A DNA stretch of 10,551 nt from Oscillospiraceae bacterium (GTDB taxonomy: Bacteria > Bacillota > Clostridia > Oscillospirales > Oscillospiraceae): positions 1-10,551 of the forward strand of contig WQVW01000029.1 of the NCBI GenBank assembly GCA_009785655.1, read 5' to 3'. The translations under genes were made by a program, and so were the position numbers. Position 1 is the stretch's first letter; every line of letters begins with the position of its first letter. A model generated the notes under the pieces. That model did no database searches and was not told the origin of the DNA. It saw only the letters and a program-made list of their open reading frames with translations. Positions 1-6,758 of the stretch are shown here, one piece after another.

Positions 1-135
1 GGCATCTTTATATTCTGGATTTGCGTCAATCACAGGGCGCAGGGAATGCAAAACTTCCGTCACGGCCTGAATAAACTCAGATTGGTCAGGGTTGCGCTGT
101 TGTAAGCCTTCTAATACTTCACCGATGTATGACAT
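1..135 (-). CDS. gdhA: NADP-type glutamate dehydrogenase, N-terminal 45 codons (partial)
   Basis: This gene starts at 135 and runs off the left edge. The 45 visible residues begin MSYIGEVLEGLQQRNPDQSE and continue with an FIQAV stretch and an RPVIDANPEY stretch. This matches the N-terminal helical segment of hexameric glutamate dehydrogenases (the E. coli GdhA type, which reads KRDPNQTEF and later EQNPKY). The enzyme interconverts 2-oxoglutarate plus ammonia and glutamate, and is the main ammonium-assimilation or glutamate-catabolism step in many Clostridia. The catalytic and nucleotide-binding parts lie outside the window, so coenzyme preference is inferred from the family only. The start is supported by an AAAGGAG box at 145-151, nine bases upstream. 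A strong promoter with an inverted repeat over its -10 lies at 181-209. Confidence 0.9.
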   Translation of the reverse strand, partial: MSYIGEVLEGLQQRNPDQSEFIQAVTEVLHSLRPVIDANPEYKDA

Positions 136-170
136 ATGGCAGATCTCCTTTGTAATTCATATCCTCTAAT

Positions 171-198
171 CCCGTTAGGTATTATACCAGACAACGGG
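171..198. promoter_or_regulatory. Inverted repeat overlapping the gdhA -10 box (possible operator)
   Basis: The outer arms CCCGTT (171-176) and AACGGG (193-198) are perfectly complementary. They enclose a second dyad, GGTAT/ATACC, that contains the -10 box itself. The spacing is asymmetric by three bases. A protein bound here would block RNA polymerase, so a repressor site is plausible. No regulator is identified. Confidence 0.4.
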
Positions 199-209
199 AA
201 GCATTGCAA
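181..209 (-). promoter_or_regulatory. Sigma-A promoter of gdhA (extended -10)
   Basis: Read on the minus strand, a TTGCAA -35 box (204-209) is followed by a 17-base spacer and a perfect TATAAT -10 box (181-186) preceded by TGG, an extended -10. It lies 45 bases upstream of the gdhA start and downstream of the DUF3048 stop, so gdhA can be transcribed on its own. Confidence 0.8.
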
Positions 210-237
210 GAATCGAATGGAAAAATTGCATAAACAT

Positions 238-1347
238 TTACCGCACAACGCCGTAAGCATTCGGCACGATGCATATATACGTCTTGCCGCGGCCTAGGAC
301 AAGCGGCGTACCGTCTAATAAGCTGTAAACAAACGGTGCCGAATAACTTTCTTTCGACCATTCGATTTCGACATAAGATCCACCGGAGAACAAGTACCCT
401 CTGCCATTGCCTGTCAGGGTGATGCGCAGTCTGCCAGCAGAGTCGATCACGGATACGGTCGTATACAGTACTAACACGTTAGTTGCGGCGACTTGTGTGT
501 TATCGTTACCATCCGCATACGCGCCGCCGTGCTGGCTGACGTAGTACAGTCCGCTGTCTGCATCGAACGAGAAGGCCGTTGATTTCCCCGCAGAGAACCT
601 AACAGTAAAGTCGGTGACAGAATTGCCGCCGTGGGACGAGACATCTTCAATCTCCCCGAATTTTAACGCGGATTCAAAATCATCATGATGCTCTAATCTA
701 AAATCATATGTGGGCAAATAGCGTGAAATCAACTCGCCTGATGTGAGCAAACTATGCTCAAAACCCATTATGCGTTGTCGTTCCTGATTTCGGAAGAAGA
801 TGTCGGTGTGTCTCCCGTGAACACCATCTAGACGCGTGATGTTTCTGTTTGAGAGCACCGTGTAGGCACCAGGGGAGCCGCCGGCGAAGATAAATATTGC
901 GTCGTGCCCCTGGGCAAGGTCAATAAAATAGTCCCGCGCACTACGGACACTGCCGATAGCCTCGACCACGGAAATGTCCTGAAAAACAGCCAGCATACGT
1001 GTCAAGCCACCTTCAACAGGAACTTCGTATATTATATCAGCCTGAGAAACTCCAAGCTGTGGTTGCGCGATGCTTAAATTATTAATCACTATCGCCAATG
1101 GTCTGAGGTGGGATATATCTGTATCAGTAGACAAGCCTGTCAATGGATTGCGATACTGTATGTTATGTTCTGGCTCTGGCTCCGGTTCAAATTCCGGCGC
1201 GGGTTCAGGTTTCGACTTATCGGGTATAGGGCCTTCCACGACCGGGGGATATTCAACTTCATCAAGTGTAAGGATTCCGCGTCCGCACATCACAAATGTC
1301 AGGGCTAAGAGAACTACAACAATAACCAATGGGATTATACGATTCAT
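238..1347 (-). CDS. DUF3048 domain-containing envelope protein (YerB-like)
   Basis: The 369-residue product has a hydrophobic N-terminus (residues 4-20) ending in Cys21. A low-complexity Pro/Glu linker follows (about 30-60, with repeated EP pairs), then the two DUF3048 domains. The first is marked by NPLTG (67-71), RPLAIVINN (82-90), GVSQADIIYE and GSVRSAR. The second, C-terminal domain carries the GNGRGYLFSGG stretch and a DGTPLVLGRGKTYI stretch near the end. Proteins of this family, such as Bacillus YerB, are extracytoplasmic, usually lipoproteins, and of unsettled biochemical role. Here the residue before Cys21 is Met, which is poor for a lipobox, so a simple membrane anchor is an alternative. 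The start at 1347 is preferred over one 20 codons upstream because GGAG lies seven bases before it and the hydrophobic segment follows at once. The upstream choice would also lie within the promoter. Transcription is divergent from the DUF4364 operon. Confidence 0.85.
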   Translation of the reverse strand: MNRIIPLVIVVVLLALTFVMCGRGILTLDEVEYPPVVEGPIPDKSKPEPAPEFEPEPEPEHNIQYRNPLTGLSTDTDISHLRPLAIVINNLSIAQPQLGVSQADIIYEVPVEGGLTRMLAVFQDISVVEAIGSVRSARDYFIDLAQGHDAIFIFAGGSPGAYTVLSNRNITRLDGVHGRHTDIFFRNQERQRIMGFEHSLLTSGELISRYLPTYDFRLEHHDDFESALKFGEIEDVSSHGGNSVTDFTVRFSAGKSTAFSFDADSGLYYVSQHGGAYADGNDNTQVAATNVLVLYTTVSVIDSAGRLRITLTGNGRGYLFSGGSYVEIEWSKESYSAPFVYSLLDGTPLVLGRGKTYICIVPNAYGVVR

Positions 1348-1378
1348 GTACTGCTCCAATATTTTTGTTTTATTCGCA

Positions 1379-1407
1379 ATTTTATCAGCACATTCGCGCT
1401 GTGTCAA
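1379..1407 (-). promoter_or_regulatory. Promoter of the DUF3048 gene
   Basis: On the minus strand a perfect TTGACA -35 (1402-1407) and a TAAAAT -10 (1379-1384) are separated by 17 bases, with a TGA extension before the -10. The gene starts 31 bases downstream of the -10. The -35 lies one base from the -35 of the divergent promoter. Confidence 0.8.
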
Positions 1408-1408
1408 C

Positions 1409-1437
1409 TTTACTTGAAGTTATGTGTATGTTATAAT
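1409..1437 (+). promoter_or_regulatory. Promoter of the DUF4364-yjbQ-sirtuin operon
   Basis: A perfect TATAAT (1432-1437) preceded by TGT (extended -10) has a weak TTTACT -35 (1409-1414) 17 bases upstream. It gives a leader of roughly 50 bases before the ATG at 1495. The weak -35 next to a perfect extended -10 suggests a promoter that could depend on an activator, though that is only inferred. Confidence 0.7.
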
Positions 1438-1494
1438 GACCAAAATTGTTTAATGCAGGGGCTTTTAGTGCTTGCAGTAATTGGAGTTTTGCTT

Positions 1495-2022
1495 ATGGAA
1501 AGTAATTTCGGCTTTATTCATGAAAAGCTTGATATAAAGATACTGATTCTGTTCATTCTGCGCCGCCTGCCGGAGCCGATCACACTGGATGTGCTGACAG
1601 ACTTAACCATGTGCGACGACGGGATCAACTATTTCGACTTCGCAAACTGTGTGGAAGAACTTGTCCAGACAGAGCATCTGCGGTTGAAGAACGGACGTTA
1701 TTCGCTGACGGAAAAAGGCCGCCGCAATGGCGAAATTACGGAGGTTAACCTGCCGTATAGTGTGCGCATGAAAGCGGAGAAATCCACAACTGCCCTACGC
1801 GCTGTGCAGAGCAGAAACTCAATGATAAAAACCACACACAAAAAAAATGATCCCGGCGGCAGTTGCACAGTGACGCTGGCGTTATCGGATGGTGTTGGTG
1901 AGATTATATCAATGAAGCTTTTTGCCGCCAATGAAAGTCAAGCGCTGGATTTGGAAAAAGGCTTCCGCAAAAATGCGGAAAAGATATATAACGAACTGAT
2001 TAAGTTAATACTTGAAATGTAG
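1495..2022 (+). CDS. DUF4364 family winged-helix protein, putative transcriptional regulator
   Basis: The 175-residue product resembles the DUF4364 family of Clostridia. An N-terminal winged-helix segment (about residues 8-75) contains KLDIKILILFILRRLPEPIT and later a YSLTEKGRR wing-like stretch. The C-terminal half (about 115-175) is a beta/alpha domain of unknown ligand. Such proteins resemble PadR-type regulators, so DNA binding is a reasonable inference; no target is shown. The open frame extends upstream to 1414, but that start would lie inside the promoter. The ATG at 1495 has GGAG eight bases upstream and gives the usual family length. It is the first gene of a three-gene operon, ending seven bases before yjbQ. 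An eight-A tract at 1840-1847 lies within the gene. Confidence 0.8.
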   Translation: MESNFGFIHEKLDIKILILFILRRLPEPITLDVLTDLTMCDDGINYFDFANCVEELVQTEHLRLKNGRYSLTEKGRRNGEITEVNLPYSVRMKAEKSTTALRAVQSRNSMIKTTHKKNDPGGSCTVTLALSDGVGEIISMKLFAANESQALDLEKGFRKNAEKIYNELIKLILEM

Positions 2023-2029
2023 GTAAACT

Positions 2030-2434
2030 ATGCTTTATAAATATACACTGCATACGTCCAACGAGGATTTTTACAACATCACACAACAAGTTCGCGAAGC
2101 TATTGCAAAAAGTGGACTGAGAACGGGAGCGGCCGTTGTTTTTTGTCCGCATACAACAGCAGGCATTACAATAAATGAAAACGCTGATCCCAGCGTGGTG
2201 CATGACATGTTGCTGGGATTAAACAGGGCTTTCCCGGATTGCGCAGAATTCCGCCATGAGGAGGGGAACAGCAGTGCGCACTTGAAGGCAAGCACGGTTG
2301 GATCCAGTGTAATTGTTATTATCGATAATGGAAAACCGATCCTGGGCACATGGCAGGGGATCTACTTCTGTGAATTTGATCCGCCGAGAAACAGGGAGTT
2401 TTTTGTGAAGGTGACAGGAGATGGGAATGTATGA
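2030..2434 (+). CDS. yjbQ: YjbQ / UPF0047 family protein (secondary thiamine-phosphate synthase-like)
   Basis: The 134-residue product is full length for the YjbQ/UPF0047 family. Conserved blocks are CPHTTAGITINENADP (39-54), a HEEGNSSAH block with two histidines in mid-protein, and the C-terminal signature ending in GTWQGIYFCEFDPPR. The family forms compact trimers with clustered conserved His residues. Some members complement thiamine-phosphate synthase mutants weakly, so the true substrate remains uncertain. The start follows the upstream stop by seven bases and has only a weak AGG-type site, so translation probably depends on coupling. The stop TGA overlaps the sirtuin ATG in an ATGA. Confidence 0.88.
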   Translation: MLYKYTLHTSNEDFYNITQQVREAIAKSGLRTGAAVVFCPHTTAGITINENADPSVVHDMLLGLNRAFPDCAEFRHEEGNSSAHLKASTVGSSVIVIIDNGKPILGTWQGIYFCEFDPPRNREFFVKVTGDGNV

Positions 2435-3177
2435 CTGTGAATGACGAACTGAAGCAGCTGATCACTATCTTGCGAAGTGCCGAGAATATCGTATTTTTCG
2501 GCGGAGCCGGGGTATCTACCGAGAGTGGGATACCCGATTTTAGGAGCGAGGACGGCCTTTATAACTCCAAGTACAAATATCCGCCGGAAACGATGTTATC
2601 GCACAGCTTTTTCGTGGAAAACACCAGCGAGTTTTACCGCTTTTACAAGGACAAAATGCTACACCCGAATGCGTTGCCGAATGATGCGCACTTTGCGCTT
2701 TCCGCCTTGGAAGAACACGGCAAGCTGAAAGCGATTATTACACAAAACGTAGATGGTCTGCACCACAGCGCAGGGAGTCTAAAGGTACTGGAATTACACG
2801 GCTCACGCGGGAGATACTATTGCATGGCATGCGGCAAGAGCTATACCATGGATATTGTACTTGAGACAGAAGATGTGCCCTTGTGCCAATGCGGCGGCAT
2901 CATCCGGCCGGATGTGGTGTTGTATGAAGAAGGGTTAGATCAACGCATACTGGGGGAAGCGATTAGTGTGATCAAGGCCGCAGAGGTGTTGATTGTCGGT
3001 GGTACATCGCTGAATGTCTATCCGGCTGCCGGGTTGATTCAATACTACAATGGGGATAAGCTCGTATTGATAAACAAGTCTGAAACCAGCTATGATAGTT
3101 ATGCGAATCTGATCATCAGAGACAATATAGGTGAGACGCTGGGCGCAGCGGTCAGGGATGTTTTTGGAGCCATATAA
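2431..3177 (+). CDS. cobB: Sirtuin, NAD-dependent protein deacylase
   Basis: The 248-residue product carries all the sirtuin hallmarks. These are GAGVSTESGIPDFRS (25-39) for NAD binding, TQNVDGLH (104-111), the catalytic His123 in LHG, and a Zn ribbon from Cys131, Cys134, Cys152 and Cys154. RPDVVLYEE (159-167), GGTSLNVYPA and INKSE follow. The enzyme removes acyl groups from lysines, consuming NAD and releasing nicotinamide and O-acyl-ADP-ribose, in the cytoplasm. The second Cys pair is unusually close (C-x-C), as seen in many short bacterial sirtuins. Its start overlaps the yjbQ stop by four bases, so translation is likely coupled. No macrodomain or ADP-ribosyl-acceptor partner is present, which argues for an ordinary housekeeping deacylase over a sirtuin-macrodomain system. 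No terminator is seen after it before the next promoter. Confidence 0.93.
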   Translation: MTVNDELKQLITILRSAENIVFFGGAGVSTESGIPDFRSEDGLYNSKYKYPPETMLSHSFFVENTSEFYRFYKDKMLHPNALPNDAHFALSALEEHGKLKAIITQNVDGLHHSAGSLKVLELHGSRGRYYCMACGKSYTMDIVLETEDVPLCQCGGIIRPDVVLYEEGLDQRILGEAISVIKAAEVLIVGGTSLNVYPAAGLIQYYNGDKLVLINKSETSYDSYANLIIRDNIGETLGAAVRDVFGAI

Positions 3178-3194
3178 AAAGCCGATGCATCTTG

Positions 3195-3222
3195 TTGACA
3201 AACGGTGAATAAACAGTATAAT
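3195..3222 (+). promoter_or_regulatory. Consensus sigma-A promoter of the DUF4190-like gene
   Basis: A perfect TTGACA (3195-3200) and a perfect TATAAT (3217-3222) are separated by 16 bases. The promoter begins 18 bases after the sirtuin stop and predicts a leader of about 45 bases. Confidence 0.85.
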
Positions 3223-3273
3223 GATACTATGAGCAAAGAATAAAAACGTCAATGAACAAAAGGAGTGGAATAA

Positions 3274-3597
3274 ATGAGTGTAGAGCTTGAAAACAGGCAG
3301 CCGGATACGACCCTTACTAATCCTGATAAAGGCAAACCCAAAGCGATAGCGTCTTTAGTATTGGGAATTATCTCAATAGTTTTCGGTTGGGTGCCATTAC
3401 TTGGTTTGGCTTGCGGTATTGTCGGGCTTGTGATGTCGTCTTTGGCAAAGAAAGATGGCTGCAGAACGGGGATGACCACAGCCGGATTGGTTCTGTCGAT
3501 CATAGGCGTAGTTTTTGGCGCAATTTATACAATTATGTGGGCAGTTGTCGGCGCAGCTTTTGGTGCGTTGTGGAGAGCTGGAAGCTTCTACTGGTAA
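3274..3597 (+). CDS. Small membrane protein, DUF4190-like
   Basis: The 107-residue product has a polar N-terminus (1-23, rich in Pro, Asp and Lys) and two hydrophobic blocks. The first, about 24-58, has the pattern AIASLVLGIISIVFGW. The second, about 67-100, has the pattern AGLVLSIIGVVFGAIY. They are separated by a short charged loop, KKDGCRTG (59-66). Repeated small-residue helices around a basic loop are typical of DUF4190 proteins, which are widespread in Firmicutes and have no assigned function. The start has AAAGGAG at 3259-3265, eight bases upstream. The gene is monocistronic, with its own consensus promoter and a strong terminator. Confidence 0.8.
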   Translation: MSVELENRQPDTTLTNPDKGKPKAIASLVLGIISIVFGWVPLLGLACGIVGLVMSSLAKKDGCRTGMTTAGLVLSIIGVVFGAIYTIMWAVVGAAFGALWRAGSFYW

Positions 3598-3665
3598 AAC
3601 TGCGTGCGCAGACCATGGCCTCTGGTGTGATTGAGGCGTCCGGATGGAATAATAGTCAGATAATG

Positions 3666-3699
3666 AAAACTCCCGTCTAACGTTTAGACGGGAGTTTTT
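3666..3699. terminator. Bidirectional intrinsic terminator
   Basis: A perfect 15-base-pair stem (3666-3680 with 3684-3698) has a three-base CGT loop and five T residues at 3695-3699 on the plus strand. The A-rich left arm gives four T residues on the minus strand. It lies between the convergent DUF4190-like and sortase genes and can serve both. Confidence 0.93.
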
Positions 3700-3725
3700 G
3701 ATTTTTATCAATCAGTATGGGATTG

Positions 3726-4607
3726 TCAGTAACCGTTTAATGCTTCACTGATTTCCGGTTTTGCGTAAATCAACAGACGGGCATGATCGCTGGACGAGCC
3801 TATGCAGGTAGATAAAATTAAAATTTGATCTGTGGTACCGAAAAATTCCGCCGTTGCGTTCGGATCGTTGAAATTCAGCGTGTATATGCGATTCCAGGCA
3901 TCGGTGCGCTGTACATTAAAAATGCGATAGATCAGCTTTTCGCCGTCTGCCGTGATGATGATAATGTCGGCATGTTCGTTTAAAAAGTCTCTGTCAAGAA
4001 ATCTGCGGAGGGATGAAAACATGGAGCCATCTCTCATATTATGTCCGTGTATCATGATCGCCGCCCCATCAAAGCCGTCTGTGCACCGATAATCCATAAA
4101 TATAGCACCGGCGGGATTGCGAGTGCCGCTGAAAGTGGTATGAAGATACATCTCGTTGTCACGTCCGCGCACAACAGGGTAATCTACATCGGTACCGGGA
4201 ATAGCAATCCACCCGATAAAATCAGGGTTAATATCTGCAAGCTCATTGAGAGAGGCTTCGATTTGTTCCTGCCATGTGGGCGGTTGCGGAATATCTTCCG
4301 CTGTGGGATATTCCATGTCAGTGGCAGCAAGCGTCTCATCCTGTGCCGTTGCAGGCGCATCTATTTGTGTTGTGTGCGTGCGGTGCTGTTCAAGCAGGGG
4401 AGGGGACGCTATCATTGCCGCAATGGCTGTACTAATTTCACGAAGATGGTCATATTCTGCGTGTGCAGCGGCATCATCGCGGGATGCGAGCCATAATTTA
4501 TGGGCGGAAAACACGACAAGCGCAAGCCCGGCGGCAAATATAGCGATCAACAGCCATCTGCGCCGTGTGATAGGTTTTGTTTTGTTGTCGATGTTGCGTT
4601 TGCTCAT
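3726..4607 (-). CDS. srtB: Class B sortase
   Basis: The 293-residue product is a membrane-anchored transpeptidase. It has a short basic N-terminus, one transmembrane helix (18-40) and an Ala/Thr/Pro-rich linker (about 45-112). The catalytic domain opens with the NPDFIGWIAIPGTDVDYPVV stretch (127-146). Catalytic residues are visible as His189 (MIHGHNM), Cys268 (LILSTC) and Arg277 (HARLLIY), in the order and spacing expected for the family. Sortases cleave a C-terminal sorting motif of secreted proteins and attach them to peptidoglycan or pilin subunits. No protein with a sorting motif is encoded in this window, so the substrate is unknown. The start at 4607 is chosen because AGGAG lies six bases upstream, although the frame stays open to 4649. 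The gene follows the ene-reductase across a hairpin, and no clear promoter of its own was found. Confidence 0.92.
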   Translation of the reverse strand: MSKRNIDNKTKPITRRRWLLIAIFAAGLALVVFSAHKLWLASRDDAAAHAEYDHLREISTAIAAMIASPPLLEQHRTHTTQIDAPATAQDETLAATDMEYPTAEDIPQPPTWQEQIEASLNELADINPDFIGWIAIPGTDVDYPVVRGRDNEMYLHTTFSGTRNPAGAIFMDYRCTDGFDGAAIMIHGHNMRDGSMFSSLRRFLDRDFLNEHADIIIITADGEKLIYRIFNVQRTDAWNRIYTLNFNDPNATAEFFGTTDQILILSTCIGSSSDHARLLIYAKPEISEALNGY

Positions 4608-4646
4608 GTCGATCTCCTGCTTTTGTGTTATCCTTTGCGAGAAATG

Positions 4647-4679
4647 CAAATCCCCGGCTATGGAAAAGCCGGGGATTTG
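4647..4679 (-). terminator. Hairpin between ene-reductase and sortase genes (terminator or attenuator)
   Basis: A perfect 13-base-pair stem (4647-4659 with 4667-4679) with a GC-rich core and a seven-base loop lies just after the ene-reductase stop on the minus strand. The bases after it in that direction are not a good T tract. It may therefore terminate only partly, or may shape mRNA processing ahead of the sortase. Confidence 0.6.
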
Positions 4680-4691
4680 TGATGCAATGAT

Positions 4692-6698
4692 TTACACTCT
4701 CAGTGCGGCTTGGAATGCTGCGTTATTGGCTTCGCATATCGTTGCGACCTCTTTGCAGTCGCCGACAATATGCACATCCGTCTCAGGTGCGGATCTACGC
4801 AGGGATTCCACCACATCTGTAAGCGGACGCATACCAACGGCGAGAAGCACGGTGTCAGCGGGATATTCCGCAACATTGCCGTTGACTTCGCAGATGATTT
4901 TGTCGTCTTTGACTTCGAGGAGTTTTGTCTCATAGTTAATCGGAATATTCTCATCTTCGATGATCTTTGTGAACTCACGTGCGGCGGCACCGGCACCCTT
5001 GGCTAAGTTCATTGATGCGGTGGCTTGATCTGCAAGTTCTATCACCATAACGTCTTTGCCGGCGCGCTTGAAGTCGATAGCGGCCTCTATACCGATAGAA
5101 CCGGCGCCGACGACAACGATTTTTTCGCCGACCGGGGCATTGCCCATTTCTGCATCAACAGCCCAGCTTACATGAGGTTTGTCGATTCCCGGGAGTTTCG
5201 GCACAATCGGCTCAGAACCGATGGCGATAATCAGCGCGTCATAATTTTCTTTGTCCAGCATTTCTTTGGTTGCTTCGGTGTTCATCAGGATTCTTGCCGA
5301 CGTTTTGCCAGGTTGACGAACCAGCCATTTCAGATAATCCTGGCAATCGATTTTAAACGGAGCCACTGCCGCGCCATTGACGTTTCCGCCGAGTTTATCG
5401 CTCTTTTCATACAGCGTAACGTCATGTCCACGATCCACCAATGTTGTTAAAGCGGTAATACCAGCCGGACCGCCGCCGATGACGGCAACTTTCTTCTTAT
5501 CCCTGGCCTCCGGAACGACGCCGTCCTCCAGCTCTCTTGACATGAATGACATTGGGTTGACCGCGCAGTATATCGGCTTCGGAATCATCAGATGTCCGCA
5601 GCAAGAGAGGCAGCGTAAGCAGGGTCTGTGGTCTTCTGGCTTGTTTTGGGCGTATTTACGCGGCATTTCGGGGTCAGCCATCAGCGGACGACACATCGCG
5701 ACAAAATCGGCCTTGCCGCTGGCGATGATTTCTTCAGCCATCTCTATGTTCATGACAGAGCCAACGGTCGTGACTAAGAGATCCGGATGCGCTTTCTTGA
5801 CTCTTTCTGCATAATGCACGTTGAACATGCGGGGCATCATGTAGTTTTGCAGCCAGTTGCGCAGATACATCATGCTGTAGTCACTGTGCAGACCGGCGGA
5901 GATATGCGCGATGTCAATATGTTTTTTCAAGATGCCGATCATTTCGATGGTTTCGTCAATGTGCATACCGCCTTCGGCGATCTCGTCGGCAGAGATACGC
6001 ATTTCAATGACGAAATTTTCGCCGCATCTTCTGCGGATTGCTTCGCACACTTCAACAGCAAATCGGGTGCGGTTTTCTAGGCTGCCGCCGTATTCGTCGG
6101 TTCTTTTGTTGTACAGTGGGCTTGTGAATTGTGAAATCAGGTTGCCGTGGCCGCCATGAACCAGCACTGTGCTCATCCCGGCACGTTTCATACGATATGC
6201 GGCCATTGCGTATTTATCAACAGTTTCGGCAATTTTTTCTTTAGTCATCTCTTTGCAGGGGATGGGTTCGCGACCCATCATGGCGGCGCGGTTGCGCTCT
6301 GCAGCTGAAATGAACGCGGAGGATGAATAACGGTTTTCCGCCCCGACTTCTTCGGGGGTAGAGTTCTCACCGTTGTGATTGATCTCAAAAGACGCGTGGC
6401 AGCCGTATTGCTTGCACATATCGGCATACCATGTCATCGGAAGGACGCCCAAATCGTTGACCAGATTGAGCTGATACGCCTCGTCTTTACACTCTGTGAT
6501 ATCAATCGAGCAGTTGCCGACATACAGGTTTGCGGCACCGCCCCGGGCGAACATACGGAACCAGTTGACAAAATCTTTCGTGACCATGCCATCTTCACTC
6601 GCAAGGTTCGGTGACGGCGGGGCGAGAACGATGCGGTTTTTGAAGTCAACCCCCCTGATATTGATCGGTTCAAATACATGCTTATAATTGGATCCCAT
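4692..6698 (-). CDS. Fe-S/flavin ene-reductase, 2,4-dienoyl-CoA reductase (FadH) / old yellow enzyme type
   Basis: The 668-residue product has the full FadH-like layout. An FMN TIM barrel (1-345) carries HGGHGNLISQF (181-191) and YNKRTDEYGGSLENR (196-210). A 4Fe-4S site follows (Cys360, Cys363, Cys367, Cys378). The rest is an FAD/NAD(P)H half with GGGPAG (408-413), GAGSIG (531-536) and the HIVGDC FAD motif (643-648). Electrons pass from NAD(P)H through FAD and the cluster to FMN, which reduces an activated C=C bond. One barrel loop reads INHNGENS (106-113), where characterised relatives usually have an H-x-G-R motif; the Arg is Glu here. The substrate is therefore not predictable as dienoyl-CoA, and a private ketone, enone or aromatic substrate is possible. 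The start is supported by AAAGGA about nine bases upstream. The neighbouring SDR suggests a joint reductive pathway. Confidence 0.88.
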   Translation of the reverse strand: MGSNYKHVFEPINIRGVDFKNRIVLAPPSPNLASEDGMVTKDFVNWFRMFARGGAANLYVGNCSIDITECKDEAYQLNLVNDLGVLPMTWYADMCKQYGCHASFEINHNGENSTPEEVGAENRYSSSAFISAAERNRAAMMGREPIPCKEMTKEKIAETVDKYAMAAYRMKRAGMSTVLVHGGHGNLISQFTSPLYNKRTDEYGGSLENRTRFAVEVCEAIRRRCGENFVIEMRISADEIAEGGMHIDETIEMIGILKKHIDIAHISAGLHSDYSMMYLRNWLQNYMMPRMFNVHYAERVKKAHPDLLVTTVGSVMNIEMAEEIIASGKADFVAMCRPLMADPEMPRKYAQNKPEDHRPCLRCLSCCGHLMIPKPIYCAVNPMSFMSRELEDGVVPEARDKKKVAVIGGGPAGITALTTLVDRGHDVTLYEKSDKLGGNVNGAAVAPFKIDCQDYLKWLVRQPGKTSARILMNTEATKEMLDKENYDALIIAIGSEPIVPKLPGIDKPHVSWAVDAEMGNAPVGEKIVVVGAGSIGIEAAIDFKRAGKDVMVIELADQATASMNLAKGAGAAAREFTKIIEDENIPINYETKLLEVKDDKIICEVNGNVAEYPADTVLLAVGMRPLTDVVESLRRSAPETDVHIVGDCKEVATICEANNAAFQAALRV

Positions 6699-6729
6699 GT
6701 TGTATTTCCTTTCGTTTATGTAAATTTTT

Positions 6730-6758
6730 ATTTTTACGATGTTTCGCGGTTATGTGAA
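6730..6758 (-). promoter_or_regulatory. Possible promoter of the ene-reductase gene
   Basis: On the minus strand TTCACA (6753-6758) and AAAAAT (6730-6735) are 17 bases apart. The match is fair only at the -35. The site abuts the structured repeat at 6759-6809. Confidence 0.3.

Noticed and set aside
1070..1417. Plus-strand open frame with a Gly/Ser-rich stretch
   Set aside because: It is the antisense of the DUF3048 Pro/Glu linker, overlaps a well-supported gene and has no ribosome binding site or family signal.
1414..1494. Longer N-terminus for the DUF4364 protein starting at 1414
   Set aside because: That start is a TTG inside the promoter itself, and the extra residues resemble no known part of the family. 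The ATG at 1495 has a good ribosome binding site.
2431..3177. Sirtuin as part of a defence or macrodomain ADP-ribosylation system
   Set aside because: No macrodomain, lipoyl-carrier, nuclease, Argonaute or other defence partner is adjacent. The protein has a normal single-domain length and an operon of housekeeping type.
3598..3665. Possible small gene or remnant between the DUF4190-like stop and the terminator
   Set aside because: No ribosome binding site, no meaningful open frame and no repeat was found in these 68 bases.
4246..4935. Plus-strand 229-codon open frame
   Set aside because: It lies antisense to both the sortase and the ene-reductase and crosses the hairpin between them. Its Ser/Ala/Cys-rich composition is typical of a shadow frame.
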